From the NCBI GenBank assembly GCA_012934845.2, contig WNNJ02001912.1:1-64000 (forward strand): a stretch of DNA of 64,000 nucleotides. Direction: 5' to 3'. How positions within the stretch are numbered: the stretch's first letter is position 1; each line of letters opens with the position of its first letter. Origin of the DNA: Pomphorhynchus laevis. Lineage: Eukaryota; Acanthocephala; Palaeacanthocephala; Echinorhynchida; Pomphorhynchidae. The notes beneath the pieces were generated by a model. That model saw nothing but the letters and a program-made list of their open reading frames with translations. It made no database searches and was not told the DNA's origin. The position numbers and the translations under genes were made by a program. Below are positions 44,830 through 54,975 of the stretch, one piece after another.

Positions 44830-45390
44830 AGTCCAGTCTCTGAATCCTACTAAAAATCCATTACAAATAGATACTAGGGCTATGGAAATATCTTTTCCTG
44901 AATTAAAAAAGTATTGCTCGCCTCAAATCGTCATGATTTTTATCTTTGAATATATTCAAGTTAAATAAATTTGTTAGTTAGAGCTATGTAGTATGTATGA
45001 ATGTACTATCAAGGATTGAAAAATATTTGAATGTGTTATTGAAGGAGAAATACTTTCACTTTTCTGCTGTACAAATAACAAGCTGTCATACCTCTAGCGC
45101 TATTCAAATTGTGGTGGTCCATACAAAGAACTTTTTAAAGATTTCTAACTATTATAAACGATATGGATATTATGTCGGTGTATAATAGGATGGCAAAATA
45201 TTTTAATCACCCAAAGCATGCTATACTCTTATATTGTTATACTTTTAAATTTTCAAAAGTTCATAGACTTCGTGGCGTCACTATTACTGTTACGAAATCA
45301 AAGATGTCTGACAATTTTGTAGCCAGCTGGCTTTGCGCCTTGCCAGAAAAGTTGCGTAGAAATAAATGCAAGACATTTTAGATAAATATA
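44830..45390 (+). other. Unassigned stretch with short plus-strand frames
   Basis: Three consecutive short frames (SLNPTKNPLQIDTRAMEISF near 44840; YLNVLLKEKYFHFSAVQI near 45030; VITRAM-free 45163-45381 ending CALPEKLRRNKCKTF) have coding-like composition but no recognised family. They may be remains of one decayed gene or transposase. Confidence 0.2.
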
Positions 45391-45860
45391 TTATACATTA
45401 TGTGTTAATAGTAAGATGATTATATTCAATAATATTTGAATATATTTTTATGTTAGTATGTATTTAGATGTTTAAACAATTCTGAGTTTTGAAAAAAAAA
45501 TTTAAGATTAAGATAATTTCAATTTTTTAATTTATAGTACAATATATGTAGTCTCAGTTAAATGATCTGATCTATTAGTTCAGATCACTTATTAGTGTTT
45601 AACCTCCTCATGATGACCACTTAATTTTAATACATGGTATATTATTTAAGGTTAATAATATTATTAAATAATATTATTATTTAATATATTATAATAATAT
45701 TATAATATATAAGAATATTATAAGAATACTATTATTTAATATATAATAATATTATTATTTAATAATACTATTATTTAATACCAGAGAACCAGAGGACGAC
45801 CTATTCTTAAAGAAAACCAATAATATCTTTATGGGACCCATTTGCGGGTGACCCTGTTTT
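45391..45860. other. AT-rich stretch with TAATATTATTA runs
   Basis: Low-complexity ATT/AAT sequence at 45640-45780 that is largely self-complementary. No gene. Confidence 0.4.
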
Positions 45861-45865
45861 ATCTT

Positions 45866-45924
45866 ATAAGATGCTACAGGTGACCCTGTAGCATCTTATG
45901 GATGCTCCGACGAGCATCCATAAG
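45866..45924. repeat. Two overlapping perfect hairpins
   Basis: Hairpin 1: ATAAGATGCTACAGG (45866-45880), loop TGAC, exact complement to 45899. Hairpin 2: CTTATGGATGCTC (45895-45907), loop CGAC, exact complement to 45924. They share CTTAT, so only one can fully form at a time. Both have 4-nt loops. Confidence 0.75.
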
Positions 45925-46009
45925 AAACCTTTACAGTCAAACGAATCCACTCAATGATTCTGCAAACGAATAGAAATGTTAGGAATCAACCCCGTTAAGG
46001 CCTATTTGA

Positions 46010-46062
46010 AGGAACCTACACATTTGTAAGAACCTACACATTTGTAAGAACCTACACATTTT
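46010..46062. repeat. 18-bp tandem repeat, three copies
   Basis: GAACCTACACATTTGTAA repeated head to tail; the third copy is truncated to GAACCTACACATTT. Confidence 0.85.
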
Positions 46063-46069
46063 ACAATAT

Positions 46070-47559
46070 TCACATTTGTAAATATTGCTATAAAAAATTA
46101 TTTAATATATTATAATATTATTATTTAATGATAATATTTAATATTATTAGGTATATTTTTTAATTTTTAAATTTATTATATTTAAAATATAATATAATCA
46201 TGTAATCTTCCTCCTATTTGTTGATCGTTTATTCAAGGATGATAATCTATTTTTCTTTGTATAGAGAAAAATATATTTTATTTTATTAATTAATAGTTTA
46301 TATTTTAAGCATTTATCATTATTTTAGATAATTTATTAATTATATATTAATCGGTTCATATAAACAATGGGTTATATAATTTTATTTTAAGATTTAGATG
46401 TTATTTCAAAATTTAGAGTACAAAATATATAGTTTAAGTGAAGTGATCTGATTCGTAATTTCGTTTTATAATTTCATATTCCGGTAAAATTAATGCAATA
46501 GAGAACATCACTTGAAATTTTTCATTAATGTATAAATATCGAGTAAAGCAGCAAAAACAAATCTATTAAATGGGAATTTTATCAAAAATATAATCTTATT
46601 CGTTAAAATGTAAAATGCAATCTTTAAAATGTAAATAAGAATAAATTGGCCAAATTTAATTCGTCAGGTATTTCGACAAGGAAGAGTTCAAACATAAAAT
46701 TTTTTAAATCGTCGTTGTGTGTATGTTTCTCATATACGCCGACCGATCCAAAACATTTCACGGCATTTACGTATGCACTTTATAGCCAAACTGCTTAAAT
46801 TATTTTAGTAACTATAATACTAAAATTTAAAAATTTTATGCAGCTCTATTTATACAAAAACTTATTTTCACCGTTCTGACTACATAAATTCGAAAACTTG
46901 TTTATGACGTATTTGCCACGACTTTAATATATGCATTTTAGCTGGCTGTATTTTCAGTTCATAGTTATGCTAGTTTTACACGGTCGGTCGCTTAGATTTA
47001 GATCCATTTAGATACGCCATTTGTAGAAAACAAAACCTAATTTAATATTAGTTGGATTTGAGCTATGGATTGAAATAAAATAGGAGCGTCAGGCCATATA
47101 ACACTAAGACAATATGTTGCCATAAACATTAGAATTTTAATTTTATAAATTCTTGTAACATAACCATTTGTTCAAATAATAAAAGGAATAACTGTTCAAA
47201 TAATTTTACAGCTATGGCTTTTATAGAATAAACCTAATTGTCGTGGATAGATTTTAGTCCAATATATAAACTGGATATCTGTATACATTTTTTTAATTGA
47301 ATACATTATATAATACATATCATTTTATATTTAAATACTAATGGCATAATTTTTATTTGTATATTTATCAAATTTTAGATTATACAATGATCATAAAATT
47401 AATTTTAATAGTGCAGATATGTCTCCATTTGTCAATAGAGACAAATTTACCAAAACGGAAAATCAAAATCAAAATGACAAAGTAAATAATTTAACGATTA
47501 ACAATAAAGCGGATATTGATCTTTTTATTAAGTAATACAATTTTACTGAGGAAAGAAAT
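46070..47559. other. AT-rich stretch without recognised genes
   Basis: Nothing supported on either strand. Confidence 0.35.
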
Positions 47560-47935
47560 AACAACAACAATTTATTGACAAGAAAAAACAAATAATAATA
47601 CACAAGATTTTTCCTGTCAACCACTGGTCCGGATGTAGATGCAGTGTACAAACTAAACTACTCCAGACATCGCGATTCTGGGCGACATACTAGAGTTCCC
47701 TTTCATATAGCGCAAGGCGTTCTTCGGCCAGTTTCGAGATTTGATCTCTCAATCGGCACCGAGGTCTATTTCGAGGTCTCTTTCTAGAGAGTTTGGTCTG
47801 GAAAACCCTCAGAGGAAGGTGATTCCTAGACATCCTCGGAACATGTCCGAGCCACCTCAACTGTCTTTCTTCGATATGGAGAAGCACTGATGTTCCTGTC
47901 GTTCCTCGATAGCAATATCCCAAGATATTAATCAT
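47560..47935 (-). mobile_element. LINE ORF2 C-terminal fragment (RTE-like type)
   Basis: Minus-strand frame reading IEERQLRWLGHVPRMSRNHL and RKRPRNRPRCRLRDQI, the well-known C-terminal block of RTE-like and related LINE ORF2 proteins (IEKSQLRWFGHVxRM, GRPRxRWxD). Beyond a stop, VAQNRDVWSSLVCTLH continues the block. It then runs into ACAACAACAATTTATTGACA, a likely 3' tail. 5'-truncated and broken. Confidence 0.7.
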
Positions 47936-48228
47936 TCCTTTTCAAGCATATACTGAAAGTTTATATTTAAAAAGGACCTACTGATTTCAGAATATACTGA
48001 AAGTATATGTTGATGAAAGCCCCGTTGATGTAATTAAGAAAATATCATAATGATCTAAATATCATGTATTACACAATGAGGCAGGTGACTGATTTATTCG
48101 TTAAAAAACTATCAATTTATATTTATATATAGCAATTTATATATGGCATTCTTATTTTATGATGGTATTTTTATTGCAATGATTAAAAAAGTAAAATATT
48201 AACACCTGCTAAAGATAAAAATCTATTT
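47936..48228. other. AT-rich spacer
   Basis: Nothing recognised apart from ATACTGAAAGTATATG-type short repeats (47947-48010). Confidence 0.3.
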
Positions 48229-48466
48229 ATTGTTCAGAGCGTTTAAACATAACAGTTGAAAATGACTATGGCTCACGTATCCGGGCTTTTAAACATAGAG
48301 ATGAATAGAAAAAGAAATTATTACATTTGATTGAGAGAATCTTACAATCAATAGTCCTATTTAAGTGTTTAAATATAACACTTCAAAAGGACTATTGCAA
48401 TAGTCGAAAATGTGTGAACAATAATTTTTTTTCTATTCCTCTCGATGTTTAAACGCCCTGAACAAT
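48229..48466. mobile_element. Small foldback/MITE-like element
   Basis: Inverted ends TTGTTCAGAGCGTTTAAACA (48230) and TGTTTAAACGCCCTGAACAA (ending 48465) match at all but one base. Inner inverted pairs include GTTTAAACAT/ATGTTTAAAC and GCAATAGTCC/GGACTATTGC-type stems around 48350-48400. It contains no ORF. Confidence 0.55.
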
Positions 48467-48508
48467 TGAATAGCACATCAAACGTTCACTTATACGTTTA
48501 TTGATTGA

Positions 48509-48598
48509 ACAAGATAGAGTGAAATAAATTAGTTTCTTTCAAATTACAATGACTGATTGATTTTATCATCAACACTAAAACATACACTCTATCTTGCT
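48509..48598. repeat. Inverted repeat CAAGATAGAGTG
   Basis: CAAGATAGAGTG at 48509 and CACTCTATCTTG ending near 48598 are exact reverse complements about 65 bases apart. Probably a very small foldback. Confidence 0.5.
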
Positions 48599-48624
48599 AT
48601 TTTTAAGAAATTACTATTTTTTAC

Positions 48625-48745
48625 AGATGAGGGCCGGCTGACGGCACCAGTGTGTTTTGGCATACTCGTGCCATCTGCCGGTCCTCCGCAGCAGCCAGCA
48701 GGGAGAGGTACCCGACACTGATGAGTCCGAACAATGACGAAAAAG
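48625..48745 (+). ncRNA. GC-rich hairpin followed by hammerhead-like core
   Basis: In very AT-rich DNA, 48627-48680 forms an imperfect stem of about 20 bp (GGCCGGCTGACGGCACCAGT with ACTCGTGCCATCTGCCGGTC). At 48718-48742 follows CTGATGA, GTCCGAACAATGAC, GAAA: the hammerhead core with stem II GTC/GAC (consensus GTCC/GGAC, one pair lost). A similar CTGATGAGTCC...GACGAAA core is known from schistosome SINEs. Flanking stems I and III are not evident. It lies 300 bases upstream of the kinase-like gene. Confidence 0.45.
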
Positions 48746-49045
48746 TACTAGTTATCATTTGGTTAATTATTTCATGACTGTCTCACTGCCCATATACTAT
48801 TTTTTAATTGTGATATTTCACATTCTTTAGCATCAAGATAAAAAGTTAAAGCAAAAGCATTTTCATTAGGTAAACTTAAGGATAATACTATCAAAATGAT
48901 TCCTGTATAGTCGAAGGCCACGTTAAACATCATTTCAAAATCTAATTTACTAACTACTAACATGCGTTTTAGCACACCTACAAAGGTCTATATGAAATAG
49001 TGATTGATTGAAATGTAATGCAGTGTATGTTGTTATGTCCGATAG

Positions 49046-49993
49046 ATGAACAACTGTAAACGACCATTCTTGATTGGAATAGCTGGTGGACAGTGCTCAG
49101 GAAAGACATCAACAATAGAAAAGATGGTATCTGCCTTGAATGAAAAGATTAGTAAAAATTCCGCTTTCACTATGAGGAGAAAACGACCCCGTATCGCGAT
49201 ACTTGATTTAAAGATGTTTTCCCGTTTAACGGCTGACAATAAATCAATGCAGCAGCACAACGTCGATAGCGATCGCATAAATGACTGTTTACCGTCAATT
49301 TACCAAAGTCCAGAACATCCTTCCGTAATCGATGATAATCTTTTGCAGAAAACTATTGAAAATATACTTGAATATGATCAGAATGATGCCAGCAGTTCAA
49401 TTTTGGATATTTCTTCATTGCTGAAGCGACCAACCAATGACAGTACCGATCCAATATTAATTAAAAACACAAAGTTAGAATTGCCAGTAGACATCCTTTT
49501 TATTGAAGGTACTTTAAGCTTCTATTACAAGGCGTTAAGAAAACTTATGAATCTTCGACTGTTCGTTAACTGCGATCCGGATATTCGACTTGTTCGACAA
49601 GTGCTGCGTGATGCCAATGTCCGGACTTTACCGGAAATTTTAAGCTATTATGCAACTTGCGTTAAGCCAGCGTTTGAGGAATACTGCTTGCCGACTAAAA
49701 AATATGCACACATAATAATTCCAAGGGGATGTGATAACGACGTTGCTATCGATTTGATTGTTCAACACTTACAAGAGATACTGATCGAAAACAACAATAC
49801 TGACGACGATATCATTGACGATAACGATGAAGAATTTATAGAAAAGAGTGATGTGGTAAATAGCGTAAACGCAGCGGACACGTCAGTTGTACATAATGGA
49901 GTTAAATGTGAAAAGCATGTACTGACAATTACGAGCGACGATAGTATGACACAGCATCAACCATGTGAGCAAGATAACCGAAGCGCACACTAA
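49046..49993 (+). CDS. Uridine-cytidine kinase-like protein, probably non-standard active site
   Basis: A 315-residue single-exon protein of the P-loop uridine/cytidine kinase family, whose members phosphorylate uridine and cytidine in pyrimidine salvage in the cytosol. In-frame TAG directly before ATG 49046 fixes the start. Family features: Walker A GGQCSGKT (14-21), PEHPSVIDD (89-97, for FDHPDAFD), DILFIEGTLSFYYKALRKL (149-167), LRLFVNCDPDIRLVRQVLRD (170-189) and VKPAFEEYCLPTKKYAHIII then PRGCDNDVAIDLIVQHLQEI. Odd: the QDSFY catalytic-Asp motif reads LDLKMFS (53-59), and the RGRDLE LID motif is missing (RDANVRTLPEIL). Residues 111-147 are an unusual Ser/Asp-rich stretch, and the tail (250-315) is acidic. 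It may be a pseudokinase or a lineage-specific paralogue; lack of introns would also suit a retrocopy. Confidence 0.85.
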   Translation: MNNCKRPFLIGIAGGQCSGKTSTIEKMVSALNEKISKNSAFTMRRKRPRIAILDLKMFSRLTADNKSMQQHNVDSDRINDCLPSIYQSPEHPSVIDDNLLQKTIENILEYDQNDASSSILDISSLLKRPTNDSTDPILIKNTKLELPVDILFIEGTLSFYYKALRKLMNLRLFVNCDPDIRLVRQVLRDANVRTLPEILSYYATCVKPAFEEYCLPTKKYAHIIIPRGCDNDVAIDLIVQHLQEILIENNNTDDDIIDDNDEEFIEKSDVVNSVNAADTSVVHNGVKCEKHVLTITSDDSMTQHQPCEQDNRSAH

Positions 49994-50245
49994 AGATTAA
50001 ATTTTGAAAACAGTATATCTGTTTTTACAAAATAATATATAAATGAACAATTCATATAAGGTAATAATCTGTTCATATTGATTTTTAAATGAATTTCTGA
50101 ATGGATTTCTAAAAATCATCTATATGATTTCGATAAAAGTCGTCTAAATGGATTTGTAAATTCAACTTAATAATTTTAATCAAACATATTTGAGACGCAA
50201 TTTATGTTTCAACCGTCATTTATTGGAATTTTAAAGATGATTTCC
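49994..50245. other. 3' flank of kinase-like gene
   Basis: AT-rich. TTACAAAATAATATATAAATG just after the stop could contain the polyadenylation signal; nothing else seen. Confidence 0.3.
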
Positions 50246-50285
50246 GACAAATATTATAGTATTTCGATATCTAGTATCATCCTCA
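50246..50285 (-). ncRNA. Hammerhead-like core, PLE-type
   Basis: On the minus strand: TGAGGATGATACTAGATATC, then GAAATACTATAATATTTGTC. GATA and TATC pair as a 4-bp stem II around CTAGA, GAAA follows, and ATA...TGT can close stem III before C. The first core C is A. It is related to the motifs at 30265-30300 and 35089-35129. Confidence 0.35.
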
Positions 50286-50547
50286 TATTAAAAAATAAGT
50301 TGAAACGGGTTTCGACTTTTTGGATTACCGAATTCAGATATATGTAAATAACAATTATTATCAGTTATGATCCTCACACGTAGGTCTAGCAATTGCAGCT
50401 TTCGTTATTGTATTTAGAATTGTTTTATTTTTTTATTTGGGAATTTTGTGATACTCAATGAAGGTATAAATCAACTTTGCTTTCTTCTGTGTTCAAATTT
50501 TCGTTGGCTTTACATAATTAATAAATAAGCAAGCATAATAGGCAATT

Positions 50548-50775
50548 GTGTCTGGTCGAGGATTTGCACCAGATCGTGTTATCTTCAGAATTATCAAAAG
50601 TATATCAAAGAAGATCATTAAAATTTTTACTATTAATAATCAGTTAAAGTGGATATTGCGATCTGTTGCAGGCCTACCCGAAGCTGAAGCCAAAAAATGT
50701 ATGAGAATTTATGGTGTTTTTATTTGCAAAATCCGGGCAGAAACAATTGGTTGCCCGAAAATAGTTAAAACTTAA
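50548..50775 (+). CDS. Unrecognised short ORF, possible exon
   Basis: Open frame of 75 codons without an ATG at its start, reading GRGFAPDRVIFRIIKSISKK and GLPEAEAKKCMRIYGVFICK, ending CPKIVKT. An AG before GCAATTGTGTCTGG could be a splice acceptor. Composition is coding-like; no family recognised. It ends just before PLE terminal DNA. Confidence 0.2.
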   Translation: MSGRGFAPDRVIFRIIKSISKKIIKIFTINNQLKWILRSVAGLPEAEAKKCMRIYGVFICKIRAETIGCPKIVKT

Positions 50776-50809
50776 TAAAGCTAGAAGTACGAAAAACTGT
50801 AAATAAATC

Positions 50810-50945
50810 AAATCAGCTAACTGAGTCTACGTATTTAATATAATTATAAAATAAACAAAACATAATAATGCTAAATCAAAATTTAATAATTAAATAATAA
50901 AATTAATAATTGTTTTTAAATTTTCTATAATTTAAATCAGATCGA
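50810..50945 (+). mobile_element. PLE terminal-repeat head fragment
   Basis: Begins TCAGCTAACTGAGTCTACG and runs about 135 bases into the unit before diverging. Confidence 0.6.
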
Positions 50946-51119
50946 TTTCTAATCGATCTGATAGACAAAATATGCATTTCACTTCACAGAGAAGTAAAAA
51001 GTACACTACGAAAACTTATGAATTTAGCAGAATATAAAATTATATTTATGCTTTTTGATCCAAAATAGTAGCCAAATTATAATATTAAAATTTTAAATAA
51101 AATTTAAATATAATTAAAA

Positions 51120-51905
51120 TATATTTTAATTAAAATTTTATTATTTATTGTATTGTACTTTATATTATATGATATGCAAAAATATGCTTCATATTTTAAA
51201 CATATTTTGCTCATTAAAAATACGTTTCTTGTGATTTTTTGTCCTTTTGTGTATATTTGTCTATTTATTGATGTATAAACTTATCCAACACAAAAACATT
51301 ACTTAAATAATATTTTGTTGATTTATACATGTGACTATTTTCTGTTTGATTGTATTTTTGAATGATAAATAATAAACAATATTTTATGTATTCATCTATT
51401 TTAATTTTTTTTAGTTTTTATCTTATCAAATCAGCTAACTGAGTCTACGTATTTAATATAATTATAAAATAAACAAAACATAATAATGCTAAATCAAAAT
51501 TTAATAATTAAATAATAAAATTAATAATTGTTTTTAGATTTTCTATAATTTAAATCAAGTTAAAATAAAAAATTGAAATTTAAAAAGTCATTTTTATGAA
51601 TTGACTAATAAATAACAGACGTTGTATCAGAATAAGAATTAGAGGTCATCAGGAGGAACTGCTATGCTATCAGGTTTCGGCCCCTAACTCCTCTACCCAA
51701 CATAGCAGCGGGGCCAAATACATGCTAATGATGTATTTCCTCTGAAATAACTATCTAGTATCTTATTCTAATACAAAGTATATTATTTATTATCCATCCA
51801 TAAAAATTTCCGCTAATGATTTTAAATTTATTTTTAATATTATTGTGTTGATTTATATATTTTACTATTTTCTGTTTGATTTTATTTTTATGCTATCCAT
51901 ATGAA
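51120..51905 (+). mobile_element. PLE terminal repeat, best-preserved plus-strand copy
   Basis: 51120-51420 repeats 40785-41090 directly. From 51427 a full unit follows: head TCAGCTAACTGAGTCTACG, AT-rich body, structured block (51640-51745), then AGTATATTATTTATTATCCA and the edge that elsewhere joins the PLE C-terminus. In the block, CTGCTATG (51660) pairs with CATAGCAG, and GGCCCC with GGGGCC; the two stems interlock (order A-B-A'-B'). A third hairpin AAATACAT/ATGTATTT follows, and TCAGGAGGAA/TTCCTCTGA encloses all. Near-identical sequence recurs at 54540-54960 (-) and 62738-63020 (+). Confidence 0.7.
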
Positions 51906-51984
51906 TCGTTAACAAAGGACCAAACCACAAATAACTCCTCAACAAAGAATTTTTAGACTAAGACATATTTTCCCGCAATAAACA

Positions 51985-52080
51985 CTTAATATTTGACCTC
52001 GCTGCTATGTTGGGTAGAGGAGTTAGGGTTCGAAACCTGATAGCATAGCAGTTCCTCCTGAAGATATATCTCATATAATT
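51985..52080 (-). mobile_element. PLE structured block, isolated inverted copy
   Basis: Contains GACCTCGCTGCTATGTTGG, GTTAGGGTTCGAAACCTG and ATAGCATAGCAGTTCCTCC. Stem A is intact; in stem B one G-C pair has become A-T (GACCTC against GGGTTC), with one mismatch. Confidence 0.6.
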
Positions 52081-52239
52081 TTTTACACAGTTCTGGTAAA
52101 TTCATATTCGATCAAGTGTAAAATAAGTCAGGCATTTTTTACTAATAACTTTCAATTCGAGATCTGTTATTTGTCTAAATATGAATGTTTTAACTACCAG
52201 TATATATAGAGAGAGTTAAACACATATTATCACGTCATT

Positions 52240-53165
52240 TTTACGATATTAATTAACAATAGTTTTAATTGATGTTAATTTAATGTTCATATCTCGACAT
52301 ATACCTTCTTTATCATCAATATTGGTTTTATTAAGAATAAGGCTACCTTGATAAATTTAAAAATGAATTTAAACATAACGTCATTTAAAAAAATGAATTT
52401 AAACATAACGTCAAAATTTTTTTAGTAAATTATATTATTAGAATTAATATCGAAACATTCTTGTAAATTTAAATATGCCATTTTACGATATAAATTAAAA
52501 GTAGTTTTAGTTAATGTTAATTTAATGTTCATATATAGATATATACCTTCTTTATCGTCAATATTAGTTTTATTAAGAATAAGACTTTCTGGATAAATTT
52601 GTTCACTTATTGAATAAAATTTATTAGAGTTAAATACACATCACTCATATATCGGAACATATTTTTTATCTCTATATAATTTAAATTTATTTATATTTAT
52701 ATTAAGGATAAGGCTACTTCGCTCTAAATTTATTTTTAATACAAGTTATTTTTATCTTTAAATTTTTATTTTTGAAGAATGCTAATATCATTACATATTA
52801 TTTATAAGTTTTATTAGGAATAAGGCTACCTGGATAAATTGGTTCGCTCATTGAATAAAAATTATTAGAGTTAAATACATATATATCATCAATGTATCGA
52901 AACATATCATATTTTTAAATAATTTAGATCTATTTTTTAAATAGTTATGAGCAAATTCATATTCTATAAAGCTTAAAAATAAGTCAGCTATAATTGGGCT
53001 ACTATTACCACCCATTGATATACCTTTTATTTGTCTAAATATAAATGTCTATACCTTTAAATTATTTTGATTTATTAAAATATTCAAGAATTCTAATAAT
53101 TCAATTTTATCCATATATTTATATTTACTTGATACTGTAAGTTTTATGAAATAGGCGATATATAT
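52240..53165 (-). mobile_element. Penelope-like element, RT palm and C-terminal pieces
   Basis: Minus-strand remnant. Around 53030-52880 it reads RQIKGISMGGNSSPIIADLF, LSFIEYEFAHNYLKN and, in another frame, RYIDDIYVFNSNNFYS then EPIYPGSL. GxSMGGNSSPxxADL and YIDD are the RT palm of Penelope-like elements; IYPxSL matches the branch in which the RT is followed by that phrase (Naiad/Hydra-type, from memory). Similar C-terminal DNA recurs three times at 52290-52360, 52530-52640 and 52800-52900. Broken and rearranged. Confidence 0.55.
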
Positions 53166-53327
53166 ATGTATATATTTTTTCGAATATAAGATTTATTTAT
53201 TTTCTAACGTTTCTTTTTTCAGATAAACTTATTATTAAAAATAAATTTTAAAGCAACTCTCAGTCAAAATATTTGTTTCTGCGATGATCAATTATGAATT
53301 GCGTATATCAGGAGTATCCATGCACTA

Positions 53328-53349
53328 CCGCTTTTCCCCGGAAAAGCGG
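53328..53349. repeat. Short GC-rich hairpin
   Basis: CCGCTTTTC and GAAAAGCGG pair perfectly around a 4-base loop. Confidence 0.6.
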
Positions 53350-53399
53350 CCTGAAAAAATATTTAAAGGAAAAAGAAAATATATTTTCTTTTATATAAA

Positions 53400-54140
53400 A
53401 GAAAATATATCTGCTAAATATTCTTTAATATCGGTTAAATCTAGAATTGTATAAAGCGTACTAAAATCGTACGTATTTATATTATGAAAATTTATTCCTT
53501 TTGTGTGTTCTGAAAATTACTTTGTAGAATTCATGCTGAAATAGTGTTTTATACCAGTACTAATTTCGATTAACCTACAATATTTTTTGAAGTGTGCTTT
53601 AATTACTTTAAGTATTTTATTCATATAAACAGAAAGTGGTTTTAATGTGCATTTAAAAGCGCTACATATAAACCTAGGTTTTATTGGATTTATATGTAAT
53701 TTTAGATTCCAATAAAATATAGGTATAGTTTTATTATCTGATTCAATCTTTATACGCTTTTTATCCATTATCGTACAGTGACCTGTAATAATTGTTTCTA
53801 AACTTAAATCACTACATTCATATTTGTGTTTATCCTTAAATCATTATAATTAACTTCTTTCATCAGTATATCAAAGAACGAATTTTTTGAGCTCCAGTTG
53901 ATGATCTCTAATCCTTATTTTGATATATAGTCTGCTATTTATTATCATATTCTTAAAAAATTGATTTTTTATTTTAAATTTCAATTTTTTTATTTTAACT
54001 TGATTTAAATTATAGAAAATCTAAAAACAATTATTAATTTTATTATTTAATTATTAAATTTTGATTTAGCATTATTATGTTTTGTTTATTTTATAATTAT
54101 ATTAAATACGTAGACTCAGTTAGCTGATTTGATTCATCTA
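53400..54140 (-). mobile_element. Penelope-like element, 5' end and RT N-terminal fragment
   Basis: From 54135 leftwards: head (reverse complement of TCAGCTAACTGAGTCTACG), AT-rich leader, then a frame (53768-53517) reading IPIFYWNLKLHINPIKPRFI and VIKAHFKKYCRLIEISTG. It is the inverted counterpart of 41088-41740. It gives the element's start: head, leader, RT. Broken. Confidence 0.55.
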
Positions 54141-54539
54141 ACTTGCTGGAAAATTATAAGAAAAATATTGTCATATCCATAATACATAGTTTCAGTATTT
54201 CTGACAGGTCATATTAACGGGAAAACAAAGTTAACAGGTCAATAATAACATGTCAGTAGAACAAATATAATAAAAACTATGAATAAATGTCATTAGCACC
54301 AATATTATGAATTACGCATATTCGTTTCGAATCAAACATGCCTTTCTTATTTATGTATATTTAATTGACATGACCATATTTTCTATTACATAGAAAATGG
54401 TGCGGTAATTAATAACTTATGCTTGAAAGGTTTCGAGGACTATCTACAATGGTTTAAAGATGACTGTCTACAATTGTCCAAAGATGTCCATATACCATAG
54501 TCTAAAATTGTTAAAAAAAGTAAAATATATAAATCAACA

Positions 54540-54975
54540 CAATAATATAAAGAATAAATTTAAACTCTTAAGTGGCAAATTTTTATGGATGGATAATAAA
54601 TAATATACTTTGTATTAGAATAAGATACTAGATAGTTATTTCAGAGGAAATACATCATTAGCATGTATTTGGCCCCGCTGCTATGTTGGGTAGAGGAGTT
54701 AGGGGCCGAAACCTGATAGCATAGCAGTTCCTCCTGATGACCTCTAATTCTTATTCTGATACAACGTCTGTTATTTATTAGTTAATTCATAAAAATGACG
54801 TTTATTTTAAATTTCAATTTTTTATTTAAACTTGATTTAAATTATAAAAAATCTAAAAACAATTATTTATTTTATTATTTAATTAGTAAATTTTGATTTA
54901 GCATTATTATGTTTTGTTTATTTCATAATTATATTAAATACGTAGACTGAGTTAGCTGATTTGATAAGATAAAAA
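54540..54975 (-). mobile_element. PLE terminal repeat, well-preserved minus-strand copy
   Basis: Carries the PLE C-terminal edge (54540-54605), the structured block (54655-54745: GGCCCC, CTGCTATG, GGGGCC, CATAGCAG all intact) and the inverted head ending 54955. Read on the plus strand it gives the 3' end of the element: coding end, block, then the reverse complement of the head. Together with 53400-54140 this suggests that the element is bounded by inverted, not direct, terminal sequence. Confidence 0.65.

Noticed and set aside
47690-47935. Host gene resembling 'craniofacial development protein'-type annotations
   Set aside because: QLRWLGHV...GRPR-type blocks come from LINE ORF2 C-termini that are often misannotated as host genes.
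51640-51745. Hammerhead ribozyme in the PLE structured block (GAAAC followed by CTGATGA)
   Set aside because: GAGTTAGGGG and CCTCTAATTC can pair, but two extra bases sit before GAAA and only four bases remain for stem I, so the three-way junction cannot be built.
53328-53349. Bacterial-type terminator hairpin
   Set aside because: The hairpin lies in eukaryotic repeat DNA without a gene ending there; no bacterial features occur in the window.
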